Source: Lachnospiraceae bacterium | Lineage (GTDB): Bacteria > Bacillota > Clostridia > Lachnospirales > Lachnospiraceae | Direction: 5' to 3' | Assembly: GCA_900770345.1 (NCBI GenBank) | Contig: CAAGKF010000033.1 | Span: 1-12,702, forward strand | DNA: 12,702 nt | Shown: positions 1-5,574 of the stretch, piece after piece | Position numbering within the stretch: position 1 is the stretch's first letter | Layout of the letters: each line of letters starts with the position of its first letter | The notes under the pieces: model-generated | The model's database searches: none | Seen by the model: only the letters and a program-made list of their open reading frames with translations | Told to the model about the DNA's origin: nothing | Made by a program: the position numbers and the translations under genes

Positions 1-12
1 CCTGTTATCCAA

Positions 13-918
13 CTATTTCAGCTGCTCCATAATCTCTTCCTTGGTTGCCTCCGGATGCTTTATAACACATTCCAGAATCGGCTGTATTTCTTCCACGCTG
101 GCTTCCAGTTCCTCCGCTATTGCCGGAAGCGTCTTGCCCTTTATATATTTCTTACGAATCAATTCAATCATGCTCAGGCGTTCTCCTTCTGATCTGCCTT
201 CTTCTAATCCATCTTTAAAAATCAATTGTTCTACCAACGTCATTTTCAGTTCCTCCTTTATTTTTTTCGCGTATTTTTCATCAATTACTTTATCCGTAAA
301 CGTCAGGATTCCTGCTATTGCTTTTATAGACTGTTCATGGTCAGAAAGGCGTCTGGCAAGTTCCACCGCTTTTTTAATATAGCCCTGCTTCTCGTTGTTT
401 CCCTTTATAGTAAGCGGCAGAAGCATAAGCTGTGCAAGTTCTTCCTCTGTAAGCTTTCCTTCATGAATCTTTTGATTTAACCTTCTGTAGATTTCATCAG
501 AATTCATATTCATCAGATAAGCAGACTCTACATTGAGAATCAGATCTCCCAGATCATATACTTCCTGAGCCCGTTCCACATCAGCCGTATAGATCACCAA
601 AATTCTCAGTTTTTCAACTGCATCCAGTTTTCCTTCATTAACATATCGTTTCAGAACCCGTGCGGCATAATTCAGATATTTTACAAAATTACTCTTTGTA
701 AATACGGATTCATAATCAATGATCGCAATTGAACCGTCTTCCAACCGGAACAGATTATCCAGGCGCAGTTCATTACTTTCGATTGCAGGCAGGTTCGTCG
801 GCAGCAGCTGTACCACTTTCAGATCGGGAAATCCAAAAGCCGAGAGTGTCCTTCCAACCATGGATTCTGCCGTGATTTTTGATGCTATATCTTTATTTTG
901 ATACGCAATATCTCCCAT
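13..918 (-). CDS. Rpn-family PD-(D/E)XK nuclease / recombination-promoting nuclease-like protein
   Basis: A 301-aa protein with the look of the Rpn (RpnA-like, formerly 'putative transposase') family common in Clostridia. Residues 50-75 carry the nuclease core pattern: Asp54 in LRLDNLF, then a beta hairpin leading to IIDYES with Asp68 and Glu70. These fit the D...(D/E)-x-K/Q arrangement, although the last basic/Gln residue is not obvious, so catalytic activity is uncertain. The middle is helical. Around residues 238-246 there is the charged GLEEGRSEGE linker typical of this family. The tail (about 250-300) is a helical segment with LPAIAEELEAS, helix-turn-helix-like. Start ATG at 916-918 has GGAGG at 928-932, 9 nt upstream. 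Known members promote RecA-independent recombination or act as nucleases; the role here is inferred. It stands alone and is more AT-rich than the ribosomal genes, in keeping with an accessory gene. The stop is TAG. Confidence 0.75.
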   Translation of the reverse strand: MGDIAYQNKDIASKITAESMVGRTLSAFGFPDLKVVQLLPTNLPAIESNELRLDNLFRLEDGSIAIIDYESVFTKSNFVKYLNYAARVLKRYVNEGKLDAVEKLRILVIYTADVERAQEVYDLGDLILNVESAYLMNMNSDEIYRRLNQKIHEGKLTEEELAQLMLLPLTIKGNNEKQGYIKKAVELARRLSDHEQSIKAIAGILTFTDKVIDEKYAKKIKEELKMTLVEQLIFKDGLEEGRSEGERLSMIELIRKKYIKGKTLPAIAEELEASVEEIQPILECVIKHPEATKEEIMEQLK

Positions 919-932
919 ATATACTTTCCTCC

Positions 933-961
933 ATTATATCGTGTACAATTGTTTTATTCAA
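933..961 (-). promoter_or_regulatory. Candidate promoter of the Rpn-family gene, abutting its SD
   Basis: On the minus strand TTGAAT (956-961), a 17-nt spacer, then a perfect TATAAT (933-938). The -10 box directly touches the GGAGG of the gene (928-932), so a transcript starting about 7 nt downstream would begin inside or after the Shine-Dalgarno. Sequence quality is high but geometry is odd, so its function is uncertain. Confidence 0.45.
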
Positions 962-1053
962 TAATAAGGCAGCACAATCAAAGGCATCACTCTCCCCGCA
1001 ATATCCTGTCAAACTGTTTACTTGAATTGCTGCGTGAGCATACGCAAAAGATA

Positions 1054-1121
1054 ATAGAGAATTATCGGCCCTGCAGGACAGAAGCGCCTGCGAAGTACAA
1101 AATAAGTATAGAAAATTATCG
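1054..1121. repeat. Direct repeat pair, 14 nt with one mismatch
   Basis: ATAGAGAATTATCG at 1054-1067 and ATAGAAAATTATCG at 1108-1121, same orientation, starts 54 bases apart. No terminal inverted repeats or coding sequence accompany them. They could be regulator sites or decay products of a repeat element. Confidence 0.4.
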
Positions 1122-1220
1122 TCAGTCTGTCAATTGTACGACTGTTTAAGTTAAGTTTCCGTATCCGTATTACCCACAATATCCGGAGGGAAAGCTTTCT
1201 ATAGAACTTCCCTTTAATAC

Positions 1221-1262
1221 AAAAAGGGCATCATTTCAATTCACGTTCCTGAAATGATGCCC
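1221..1262 (-). terminator. Intrinsic terminator of uxaB
   Basis: Perfect 13-bp stem GGGCATCATTTCA (1226-1238) / TGAAATGATGCCC (1250-1262), 11-nt loop. On the minus strand it is followed by TTTTT (1221-1225). It lies about 60 bases after the uxaB stop and ends that single-gene transcript before the Rpn gene. Confidence 0.9.
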
Positions 1263-1323
1263 CTTCTATATGTAATACTCTTATCCCCTGTATTGCCTGA
1301 ACGAAAAACTGAATTTCTGCAGA

Positions 1324-2658
1324 TTACAGAACTGCGTCGTAAGCTGCTGCCATGCCCTTGGACTGGATCAGGTCATAGTACTCCTGAACCATCGGGATCA
1401 TGTCTGTTAAGTCAGCCTGCCAGTAATCCTGACGCTTCATAATATCCTCTACGGATGCGGTCTTCATAAACTGCATGATTTCTTCTCCGTCGTTTGCCTT
1501 GTCGGTGCGGTAGAAGGAGATCAGTGCTGCCATGGAGAAGGTCAGAGCAGACGGATACTTGCCGAATTTCTCCTTGAATTCCAGAATGGTAGGAAGTACA
1601 CGTACCTGGAACTTGCTTACGGAGTTTAATGCAATGCTTAACAGCTGATGCTTGATGAATGGATTGGAGAAACGCTCCATAACAGCAGCACCGAACTTGC
1701 GGTTGTCCTCGGTATCGCCGATGGTAGGAATGATCTCCTCAAAGATACACTTCTTCAGGAATGCGGATACCTTCTCATCCTTCATGCACTCGCCTACAGT
1801 GGTAAGGCCGTACAGATATGCGCCCAGCACCATGGAAGTATGGCCGCCGTTTAAGATACGAACCTTTCTCTTCTTATATGGATGTACATCGTCGGTCCAG
1901 ACGATATTGTATCCGGCCTTCTGGAATGGAAGCTCGTCCTCATGGTTTCCGCCGATTACCCACAGATGGAAGATCTCTGCAGTATCGATCAGGTTGTCCT
2001 GGTAGCCGATCTGCTTTGTCAGTTCCTCAATTTCGTCTCTCGGATATCCGGTTACAATACGGTCTACCAGAGTGCTGCAGAAGTCATTCTCTGTCTCGAT
2101 CCAGTTTTTGAACTCATCGCCCAGCTCCCAGAGATCAGCATACTGCAGAACACACTTCTTTAAATTGTCGCCGTTGTCATCGATCAGCTCGCAGGGAAGC
2201 AGGATCAGTCCCTTTAAACCGGCCTGGAATCTCTTGTATAAGAACTGGCACAGCTTGGCAGGATAGGACTTTGGAGGCATATCAGTCAGCTTTTCTGTTC
2301 CGATGTACTCGATACCGGCTTCTGTTGTGTTGGAAACCAGAACACGGATGTCAGGGCTGGTTGCCAGAGCAATGTACTCATCGTACTGTGTGTATGGATT
2401 CAGCGCTCTGGAAATGGATGTTACATGAGTATGCTCATTAACTACCTGGCCATTGTCAATACCGCGAAGGAACAGGTTGTATTCGCAGTTCTGATCTGCC
2501 AGCATCTGGCACATACCTCTTTCGATCGGCTGTACTACCACGATCTTGCCATCGTATAAACCCTTCTCCTGAAGTTTGTGGAAGAAATAATCTACGAATC
2601 CGCGCAGGAATCCGCCTTCGCCAAACTGGATTACTGTCTCTTTTACATTAGTGCTCAT
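1324..2658 (-). CDS. uxaB: Tagaturonate reductase (altronate oxidoreductase), UxaB
   Basis: NAD(H)-dependent reductase interconverting D-tagaturonate and D-altronate in cytosolic galacturonate (pectin sugar) catabolism. The 444-aa protein belongs to the polyol-specific long-chain (mannitol) dehydrogenase family. The N-terminal nucleotide-binding motif is VIQFGEGGFLRGFVD (9-23). VSNTTEAGI (108-116), PCELIDDNGD (155-164), STLVDRIVTGYPRDE (195-209) and the catalytic K-x4-N-x2-H in KVRILNGGH (Lys265, Asn270, His273) closely follow E. coli UxaB as remembered. The tail is shorter than the roughly 483-residue E. coli enzyme, mainly between FYR and the QDYW segment and at the extreme N-terminus, with the frame intact. 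Start ATG 2656-2658 has GGAGG at 2668-2672, 9 nt away. It is monocistronic: own promoter, two palindromic operators, own terminator. No uxaA or uxaC is in the window. The MDR family also contains fructuronate reductase UxuB, but the motifs favour UxaB. Confidence 0.92.
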   Translation of the reverse strand: MSTNVKETVIQFGEGGFLRGFVDYFFHKLQEKGLYDGKIVVVQPIERGMCQMLADQNCEYNLFLRGIDNGQVVNEHTHVTSISRALNPYTQYDEYIALATSPDIRVLVSNTTEAGIEYIGTEKLTDMPPKSYPAKLCQFLYKRFQAGLKGLILLPCELIDDNGDNLKKCVLQYADLWELGDEFKNWIETENDFCSTLVDRIVTGYPRDEIEELTKQIGYQDNLIDTAEIFHLWVIGGNHEDELPFQKAGYNIVWTDDVHPYKKRKVRILNGGHTSMVLGAYLYGLTTVGECMKDEKVSAFLKKCIFEEIIPTIGDTEDNRKFGAAVMERFSNPFIKHQLLSIALNSVSKFQVRVLPTILEFKEKFGKYPSALTFSMAALISFYRTDKANDGEEIMQFMKTASVEDIMKRQDYWQADLTDMIPMVQEYYDLIQSKGMAAAYDAVL

Positions 2659-2694
2659 GTTTTGCTACCTCCATTGATTAATTGGTTGAGTTTT

Positions 2695-2708
2695 TGTAAG
2701 CGCTTACA
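2695..2708. promoter_or_regulatory. Perfect LacI/CcpA-type operator, downstream of the uxaB start site
   Basis: TGTAAGCGCTTACA is a perfect 14-bp palindrome with the central CG of LacI-family operators, and it also satisfies the catabolite-response (cre) pattern. It lies about 35-48 nt after the predicted uxaB transcription start, in the 5' leader, so binding should block transcription. Whether CcpA or a local LacI/GntR-type hexuronate repressor binds cannot be told from sequence. Confidence 0.8.
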
Positions 2709-2748
2709 TTTTTAGACATAAGCAACTTTTCTTTTTATTTCTGAAAAT

Positions 2749-2777
2749 ACTATACAACATAATCAGGAAATATGCAA
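2749..2777 (-). promoter_or_regulatory. uxaB promoter
   Basis: Minus strand TTGCAT (2772-2777), 17-nt spacer, TATAGT (2749-2754); predicted start near 2742. It sits between the two palindromic operators, which supports it as the regulated promoter. The leader is about 85 nt. Confidence 0.75.
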
Positions 2778-2795
2778 GGGTTTTTCAAGAAAAAT

Positions 2796-2809
2796 TGTAA
2801 GCGTTTACA
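2796..2809. promoter_or_regulatory. Second LacI/CcpA-type operator, upstream of the uxaB promoter
   Basis: TGTAAGCGTTTACA differs from the perfect palindrome at 2695-2708 by one base. Its centre lies 101 bp from the other and about 60 nt upstream of the predicted start. A pair flanking the promoter at this distance is what DNA looping by a tetrameric or cooperative LacI-family protein would use. Confidence 0.75.
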
Positions 2810-2893
2810 TTTTGGCAGACGGGAATAGAAGAGAAGTGCCGCAGATCCGCGTGATGAGTAGCCGGGGCAGTAAAAGCAGGATTTTTGCCGCAT

Positions 2894-2928
2894 AAAAAAA
2901 GCTGTGAAACCATAACAGTTCCACAGCT
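2894..2928 (-). terminator. Intrinsic terminator of rplJ-rplL
   Basis: 11-bp stem AGCTGTGAAAC (2900-2910) / GTTCCACAGCT (2918-2928), with a G-U pair on the transcribed strand and a 7-nt loop. It is followed on the minus strand by seven T (2894-2900). A small extra hairpin (TTCTGT/ACAGAA, 2945-2960) lies between it and the rplL stop. The terminator closes the operon without rpoB. Confidence 0.9.
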
Positions 2929-2965
2929 GTCTTTACCAATAAGGTTCTGTTCAGACAGAAGTTAA

Positions 2966-3340
2966 TTACTTCAGGGTAACCTTTGCTCCCTCAGCCTCTA
3001 ACTTGGTCTTCAGCTCCTCAGCCTCTTCCTTGGAAACGCCCTGCTTCAGAGCCTTTGGTGCGCCGTCAACCAGATCCTTAGCTTCCTTCAGACCTAAGCC
3101 GGTAGCCTCACGAACAACCTTGATAACCTTAACCTTGTTAGGACCAACCTCAGTCAGCTCTACGTCAAACTCGGTCTTCTCCTCAGCCTGAGCTGCGCCA
3201 GCGCCTGCTGCTGCAACTACAACGCCTGCTGCTGCAGATACACCAAACTCTTCCTCACATGCCTTTACTAACTCGTTCAGCTCTAATACGGATAATTCCT
3301 TGATAGCTTCGATAAACTCAGCGGTTGTTAACTTTGCCAT
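2966..3340 (-). CDS. rplL: 50S ribosomal protein L7/L12
   Basis: The multi-copy acidic stalk protein of the large subunit, which recruits and activates translational GTPases (EF-Tu, EF-G, IF2). It is 124 aa, normal length. The N-terminal L10-binding/dimerisation helices (MAKLTTAEFIEAIKELSVLEL) are followed by the Ala-rich flexible hinge (about 36-54, AAAGVVVAAAGAGAAQAEE). The C-terminal factor-binding domain has KVKVIKVVREATGLGLKEAKDLV and ends in EGAKVTLK. The start has a strong GGAGG 9 nt upstream. It follows rplJ after a 118-base gap with a GC-rich hairpin, and is followed by a terminator. Expression is presumably shared with rplJ through the L10 leader. Confidence 0.98.
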   Translation of the reverse strand: MAKLTTAEFIEAIKELSVLELNELVKACEEEFGVSAAAGVVVAAAGAGAAQAEEKTEFDVELTEVGPNKVKVIKVVREATGLGLKEAKDLVDGAPKALKQGVSKEEAEELKTKLEAEGAKVTLK

Positions 3341-3390
3341 TTTTGTAATCCTCCTATTTCATATTTCATATAATGTATTATTATCGATGC

Positions 3391-3408
3391 GTCCGGTCTG
3401 CTCCGGAC
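3391..3408 (-). other. GC-rich hairpin in the rplJ-rplL spacer
   Basis: Perfect 6-bp stem GTCCGG (3391-3396) / CCGGAC (3403-3408) with a 6-nt loop, about 50 nt before the rplL start, and no T-run after it. It may be an RNA processing or stabilising element that helps make more L12 than L10 (each L10 binds several L12). That role is inferred. Confidence 0.5.
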
Positions 3409-3458
3409 TGATGCCGCGGCCTGTGCCGCAGGCAGGTTCCTGTACTTTTCAGGAATAA

Positions 3459-3959
3459 TTAAGCCTCTGCAGCTTCGCCGTTCTTCTCTGCGATCTGATT
3501 GATAACACGAGCGAAGTTTGCAATAGGAGACTGCATGCTTCCAAGCAGTCTGCCCAGAAGTACCTCTCTGGATGGAATGGTTGCGATAACCTGTGTTCCA
3601 GCCTGATCGTAGTAAGTTCCTTCTACTACACATGCTTTCAGCTCTAACTGAGGAGCTGTCTTTGCGAATTCAGCCAGTACTCTTGCAGGAGCAGTAGCAT
3701 CATCCTTGGAAACTGCCAGAGCGGTAGGACCTTCCAGCTGAGGATCCAGTGCTGCAAATGCTGTTCCTTCTGCTGCACGCTTAATCAGGGTATTCTTGTA
3801 TACCTTGTAAGTAACGCCAGCTTCTCTTAACTGCTTACGCAGACGAGTATCCTGCTCAACAGTCAGTCCGCGGTAATCCACGATAACTGCACCTGTGGCG
3901 CCGTCCAGAACTGCCTTGATCTCGTCTACAACAGGCTGCTTTAATTCAACTTTTGCCAT
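3459..3959 (-). CDS. rplJ: 50S ribosomal protein L10
   Basis: Stalk base protein: anchors L7/L12 dimers to 23S rRNA near the GTPase centre and, in complex with L12, represses its own mRNA. It is 166 aa, typical length. The N-terminal RNA-binding domain carries GAVIVDYRGLTVEQDTRLR and YKVYKNTLIKRAAEGT, the family signature. The C-terminal helix (SPIANFARVINQIAEKNG) is the L12-docking region. Start ATG 3957-3959 is preceded by AAGGAGG. A leader of about 200 nt, with an L10-type structured region and an attenuator, precedes it. First gene of the rplJ-rplL unit. Confidence 0.98.
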   Translation of the reverse strand: MAKVELKQPVVDEIKAVLDGATGAVIVDYRGLTVEQDTRLRKQLREAGVTYKVYKNTLIKRAAEGTAFAALDPQLEGPTALAVSKDDATAPARVLAEFAKTAPQLELKACVVEGTYYDQAGTQVIATIPSREVLLGRLLGSMQSPIANFARVINQIAEKNGEAAEA

Positions 3960-4022
3960 GATTGGTTTTACCTCCTTATATTATTCTGTATTGAAAACCG
4001 TCATAGCATGGGAACGATCTGT

Positions 4023-4062
4023 AAATCAAAACGTCCTCACTGCCGTCAGGACAGAGAGGACG
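4023..4062 (-). terminator. Attenuator hairpin in the rplJ leader
   Basis: Minus-strand stem CGTCCTC...GAGGACG (arms 4056-4062 and 4032-4038), extended by five further pairs after one mismatch, with a 5-nt loop, then TTTTGATTT (4023-4031). It lies within the untranslated leader upstream of rplJ, so it works as a conditional terminator: L10-L12 bound to the upstream leader would favour it. Similar leaders with a terminal hairpin are known in other Firmicutes. Confidence 0.8.
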
Positions 4063-4163
4063 AAAAAATCTCAATGATATATAAATCAGAGTTTCGTATG
4101 TTCCTCGGCAGGCGGTCAGACCTTACACCTTGCGGTACCTGCTGTCTCAGGGCATTCAACACT
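4063..4163 (-). promoter_or_regulatory. L10 ribosomal-protein leader RNA (autoregulatory)
   Basis: The 5' leader between the promoter and the attenuator. On the minus strand it has the conserved L10-leader stretches GAGACAGCAGGTACCGC (about 4131-4147) and CCTGCCGAGG (4104-4113), which pair across the structure (GCAGG with CCTGC) and form the kink-turn-rich L10-binding site. Length, position directly before rplJ, and the following attenuator all agree with the Firmicute L10 leader family. The exact 5' boundary is inferred from the promoter (start near 4163). Confidence 0.8.
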
Positions 4164-4169
4164 TTTACT

Positions 4170-4198
4170 AAAATAGCATATCGAACACAATATGTCAA
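4170..4198 (-). promoter_or_regulatory. rplJ-rplL promoter
   Basis: Minus strand consensus TTGACA (4193-4198), 17-nt spacer, TATTTT (4170-4175) preceded by TGC (extended -10). It separates rplJL transcription from the upstream rplKA unit, which ends at the terminator only about 35 bases before it. Confidence 0.85.
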
Positions 4199-4201
4199 GT
4201 G

Positions 4202-4248
4202 TTTTTCACAAAAACACCCGGGGAATTTTTCACAAAAACCCCGGGGAA
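4202..4248. repeat. Abutting tandem duplication of the rplA terminator arm
   Basis: Two head-to-tail copies, 24 and 23 nt (4202-4225 and 4226-4248), each TTTTTCACAAAAAC followed by CCCGGGGAA or a one-base variant. The second copy is the 3' arm and T-tract of the rplA terminator; the first lies beside the -35 box of the rplJ promoter. Slippage duplication is the simplest origin. Confidence 0.8.
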
Positions 4249-4267
4249 CTATCGGTTCTCCGGGGTT
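4234..4267 (-). terminator. Intrinsic terminator after rplA
   Basis: Stem AACCCCGG (4237-4244) / CCGGGGTT (4260-4267), continued inside by GAAC (4246-4249) / GTTC (4255-4258) after one mismatch, 5-nt loop. The T-run on the minus strand is at 4234-4238. It lies 18 nt after the rplA stop and ends the rpmG-to-rplA unit. Confidence 0.88.
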
Positions 4268-4284
4268 CTATATTCGGATATCAA

Positions 4285-4980
4285 TTAGTTGGTCAGCTTA
4301 GCTACATTCAGCTTCACGCCAGGACCCATAGTAGAGGTAAGTGCTACGCTCTTTAAGTATGCGCCCTTAACGGTGCTTGGCTTAGCCTTCAGAATTGCAT
4401 CCATCAGCGTCTGGAAGTTGTCCGCTAACTGCTCCTCTGTGAAAGAAGCTTTTCCTACTGGCACGTGAACAATGTTTGTCTTGTCAAGTCTGTATTCGAT
4501 CTTACCAGCTTTGATATCGTTGATAGCCTTGGTAACGTCCATGGTTACGGTACCTGCCTTCGGGTTTGGCATTAAGCCCTTCGGTCCAAGTACACGGCCC
4601 AGACGGCCAACAACGCCCATCATATCAGGGGTAGCTACAACAACATCGAAATCCAGCCATCCGTCGTTCTGGATTCTCGGGATCAGTTCCTCAGCTCCTA
4701 CGTAATCTGCACCAGCTGCGGCAGCCTCATCAGCCTTCGGTCCCTTAGCAAATACCAGGATACGTACAGTCTTACCTGTTCCGTGAGGAAGTACAACAGC
4801 ACCACGGATCTGCTGATCAGCGTGACGTCCGTCACATCCTGTTCTGATATGAACTTCTACAGTCTCGTCAAATTTTGCAGATGCGTTCTTCTTAACGAGC
4901 GCAATTGCGTCTGCAACATCATAAAGGGCAGAACGGTCTACGTTTTTCATAGCCTCTGCATATCTTTTTCCTGTCTTCAT
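4285..4980 (-). CDS. rplA: 50S ribosomal protein L1
   Basis: Binds the mobile L1 stalk of 23S rRNA, helps release E-site tRNA, and in many bacteria represses its own operon by binding an mRNA mimic of that site. It is 231 aa, usual length. Family features: MKTGKRYAEAMKNVD start, IRTGCDGRHADQQIRGAVVLPHGTGK, VVATPDMMGVVGRLGRVLGPKGLMPNPKAGTV in two adjoining segments, and the GPGVKLN C-terminus. Start ATG 4978-4980 has AGGAGG at 4989-4994, and an L1-type hairpin ends one base before that SD. It follows rplK by 71 nt and is followed by a terminator. Confidence 0.98.
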   Translation of the reverse strand: MKTGKRYAEAMKNVDRSALYDVADAIALVKKNASAKFDETVEVHIRTGCDGRHADQQIRGAVVLPHGTGKTVRILVFAKGPKADEAAAAGADYVGAEELIPRIQNDGWLDFDVVVATPDMMGVVGRLGRVLGPKGLMPNPKAGTVTMDVTKAINDIKAGKIEYRLDKTNIVHVPVGKASFTEEQLADNFQTLMDAILKAKPSTVKGAYLKSVALTSTMGPGVKLNVAKLTN

Positions 4981-4995
4981 TAAAATAACCTCCTA

Positions 4996-5025
4996 GTGGT
5001 ATTGACGGGGGAATCTCCCTCCCAC
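4996..5025 (-). promoter_or_regulatory. L1-binding mRNA motif (operator) before rplA
   Basis: Minus-strand RNA begins GTGGGAGGGAGATTCCC and ends CAATACCAC: outer stem GTGG (5022-5025) / CCAC (4996-4999), inner stem GGGA/TCCC, and the internal-loop bases GAG and CAATA. This resembles the L1-binding helix of 23S rRNA (GGUGGGAG...AUACCACC pattern, from memory). It ends one nucleotide before the AGGAGG of rplA, so bound L1 would hide that SD. Confidence 0.75.
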
Positions 5026-5051
5026 GTTCATATAACGGGTAAATGCTTCGA

Positions 5052-5477
5052 TTACTCCTCGATCGTAACGCCCATGCTTCTTGCAGTGCCGGCGATCATG
5101 CTCATAGCAGCCTCAACGCTTGCAGCATTTAAGTCAGGCATCTTCAGCTCTGCGATCTTCTGCAGATCAGCCTTCTTTAAAACTGCAACCTTGGTCTTGT
5201 TAGGAACACCGGAACCGCTCTTGATGTTGCAGGCCTTCTTGATCAGAACGGCTGCAGGCGGGGTCTTGGTGATGAAGCTGAAGCTTCTGTCCGCATATAC
5301 GGTAATTACAACAGGGATGATCATATCTCCCTGATCTGCTGTTCTTGCGTTGAACTCCTTGGTAAACTGTACGATGTTAACACCGTGCTGACCAAGAGCT
5401 GGTCCTACTGGCGGTGCTGGTGTTGCCTTGCCAGCTGGAATCTGTAATTTGATATATCCTGTTACTTTCTTTGCCAT
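5052..5477 (-). CDS. rplK: 50S ribosomal protein L11
   Basis: Binds the GTPase-associated centre of 23S rRNA and takes part in factor binding and the stringent response. The N-terminal domain starts MAKKVTGYIKLQIPAGKA and has the loop PAPPVGPALGQHGVNI. The C-terminal RNA-binding domain includes GSGVPNKTKVAVLKKADLQKIAE and ends MSMIAGTARSMGVTIEE. I place the start at ATG 5475-5477 (141 aa, the standard L11 length): GGAGG at 5486-5490 is 8 nt upstream. A GTG at 5484-5486 in the same frame would add three residues but overlaps that Shine-Dalgarno. It lies between nusG and rplA, with L1-type hairpins on both sides. Confidence 0.98.
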   Translation of the reverse strand: MAKKVTGYIKLQIPAGKATPAPPVGPALGQHGVNIVQFTKEFNARTADQGDMIIPVVITVYADRSFSFITKTPPAAVLIKKACNIKSGSGVPNKTKVAVLKKADLQKIAELKMPDLNAASVEAAMSMIAGTARSMGVTIEE

Positions 5478-5499
5478 CTTAGGCACCTCCTAAAATTAT

Positions 5500-5529
5500 G
5501 TGGTATTGTCGGGAATGTCCCTCCCACCA
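5500..5529 (-). promoter_or_regulatory. L1-binding mRNA motif (operator) before rplK
   Basis: Minus-strand RNA begins TGGTGGGAGGGACATTCCC and ends CAATACCAC: outer stem GTGG (5524-5527) / CCAC (5500-5503), inner stem GGGA-CAT-TCCC (5511-5521). It is nearly identical to the motif before rplA and lies about 9 nt upstream of the rplK SD. L1 bound here would control translation of rplK. Confidence 0.75.
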
Positions 5530-5574
5530 GCCTTTGCCCTGCAAAAGCTGATTGTTCCTGTTTCAAGGGGCTGC

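Larger units (their letters stand above)
919..1220. other. Non-coding intergenic stretch between uxaB terminator and the Rpn-family gene
   Basis: About 300 bases with no convincing gene: the short open frames here lack ribosome binding sites and recognisable products. It holds the candidate promoter next to the Rpn gene, a 14-base direct repeat pair (1054-1067 and 1108-1121), and a 9-bp inverted pair GTACAATTG (943-951) / CAATTGTAC (1131-1139). These may be remnants of an inserted element, but nothing in them is diagnostic. Confidence 0.5.

Noticed and set aside
2945..2960. TTCTGT/ACAGAA hairpin directly after rplL as a terminator
   Set aside because: Only 6 bp, no T-run after it; the stronger hairpin with seven T lies just beyond.
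3328..3633. 101-residue minus-strand open frame across the end of rplJ and the rplJ-rplL spacer
   Set aside because: It lies out of frame over L10 coding sequence, has a biased Arg/Ser-rich composition and no SD; it is a shadow frame.
5478..5486. Upstream GTG start of rplK adding three residues
   Set aside because: The GTG overlaps the GGAGG that serves the ATG at 5475-5477, and the ATG gives the standard 141-residue L11.
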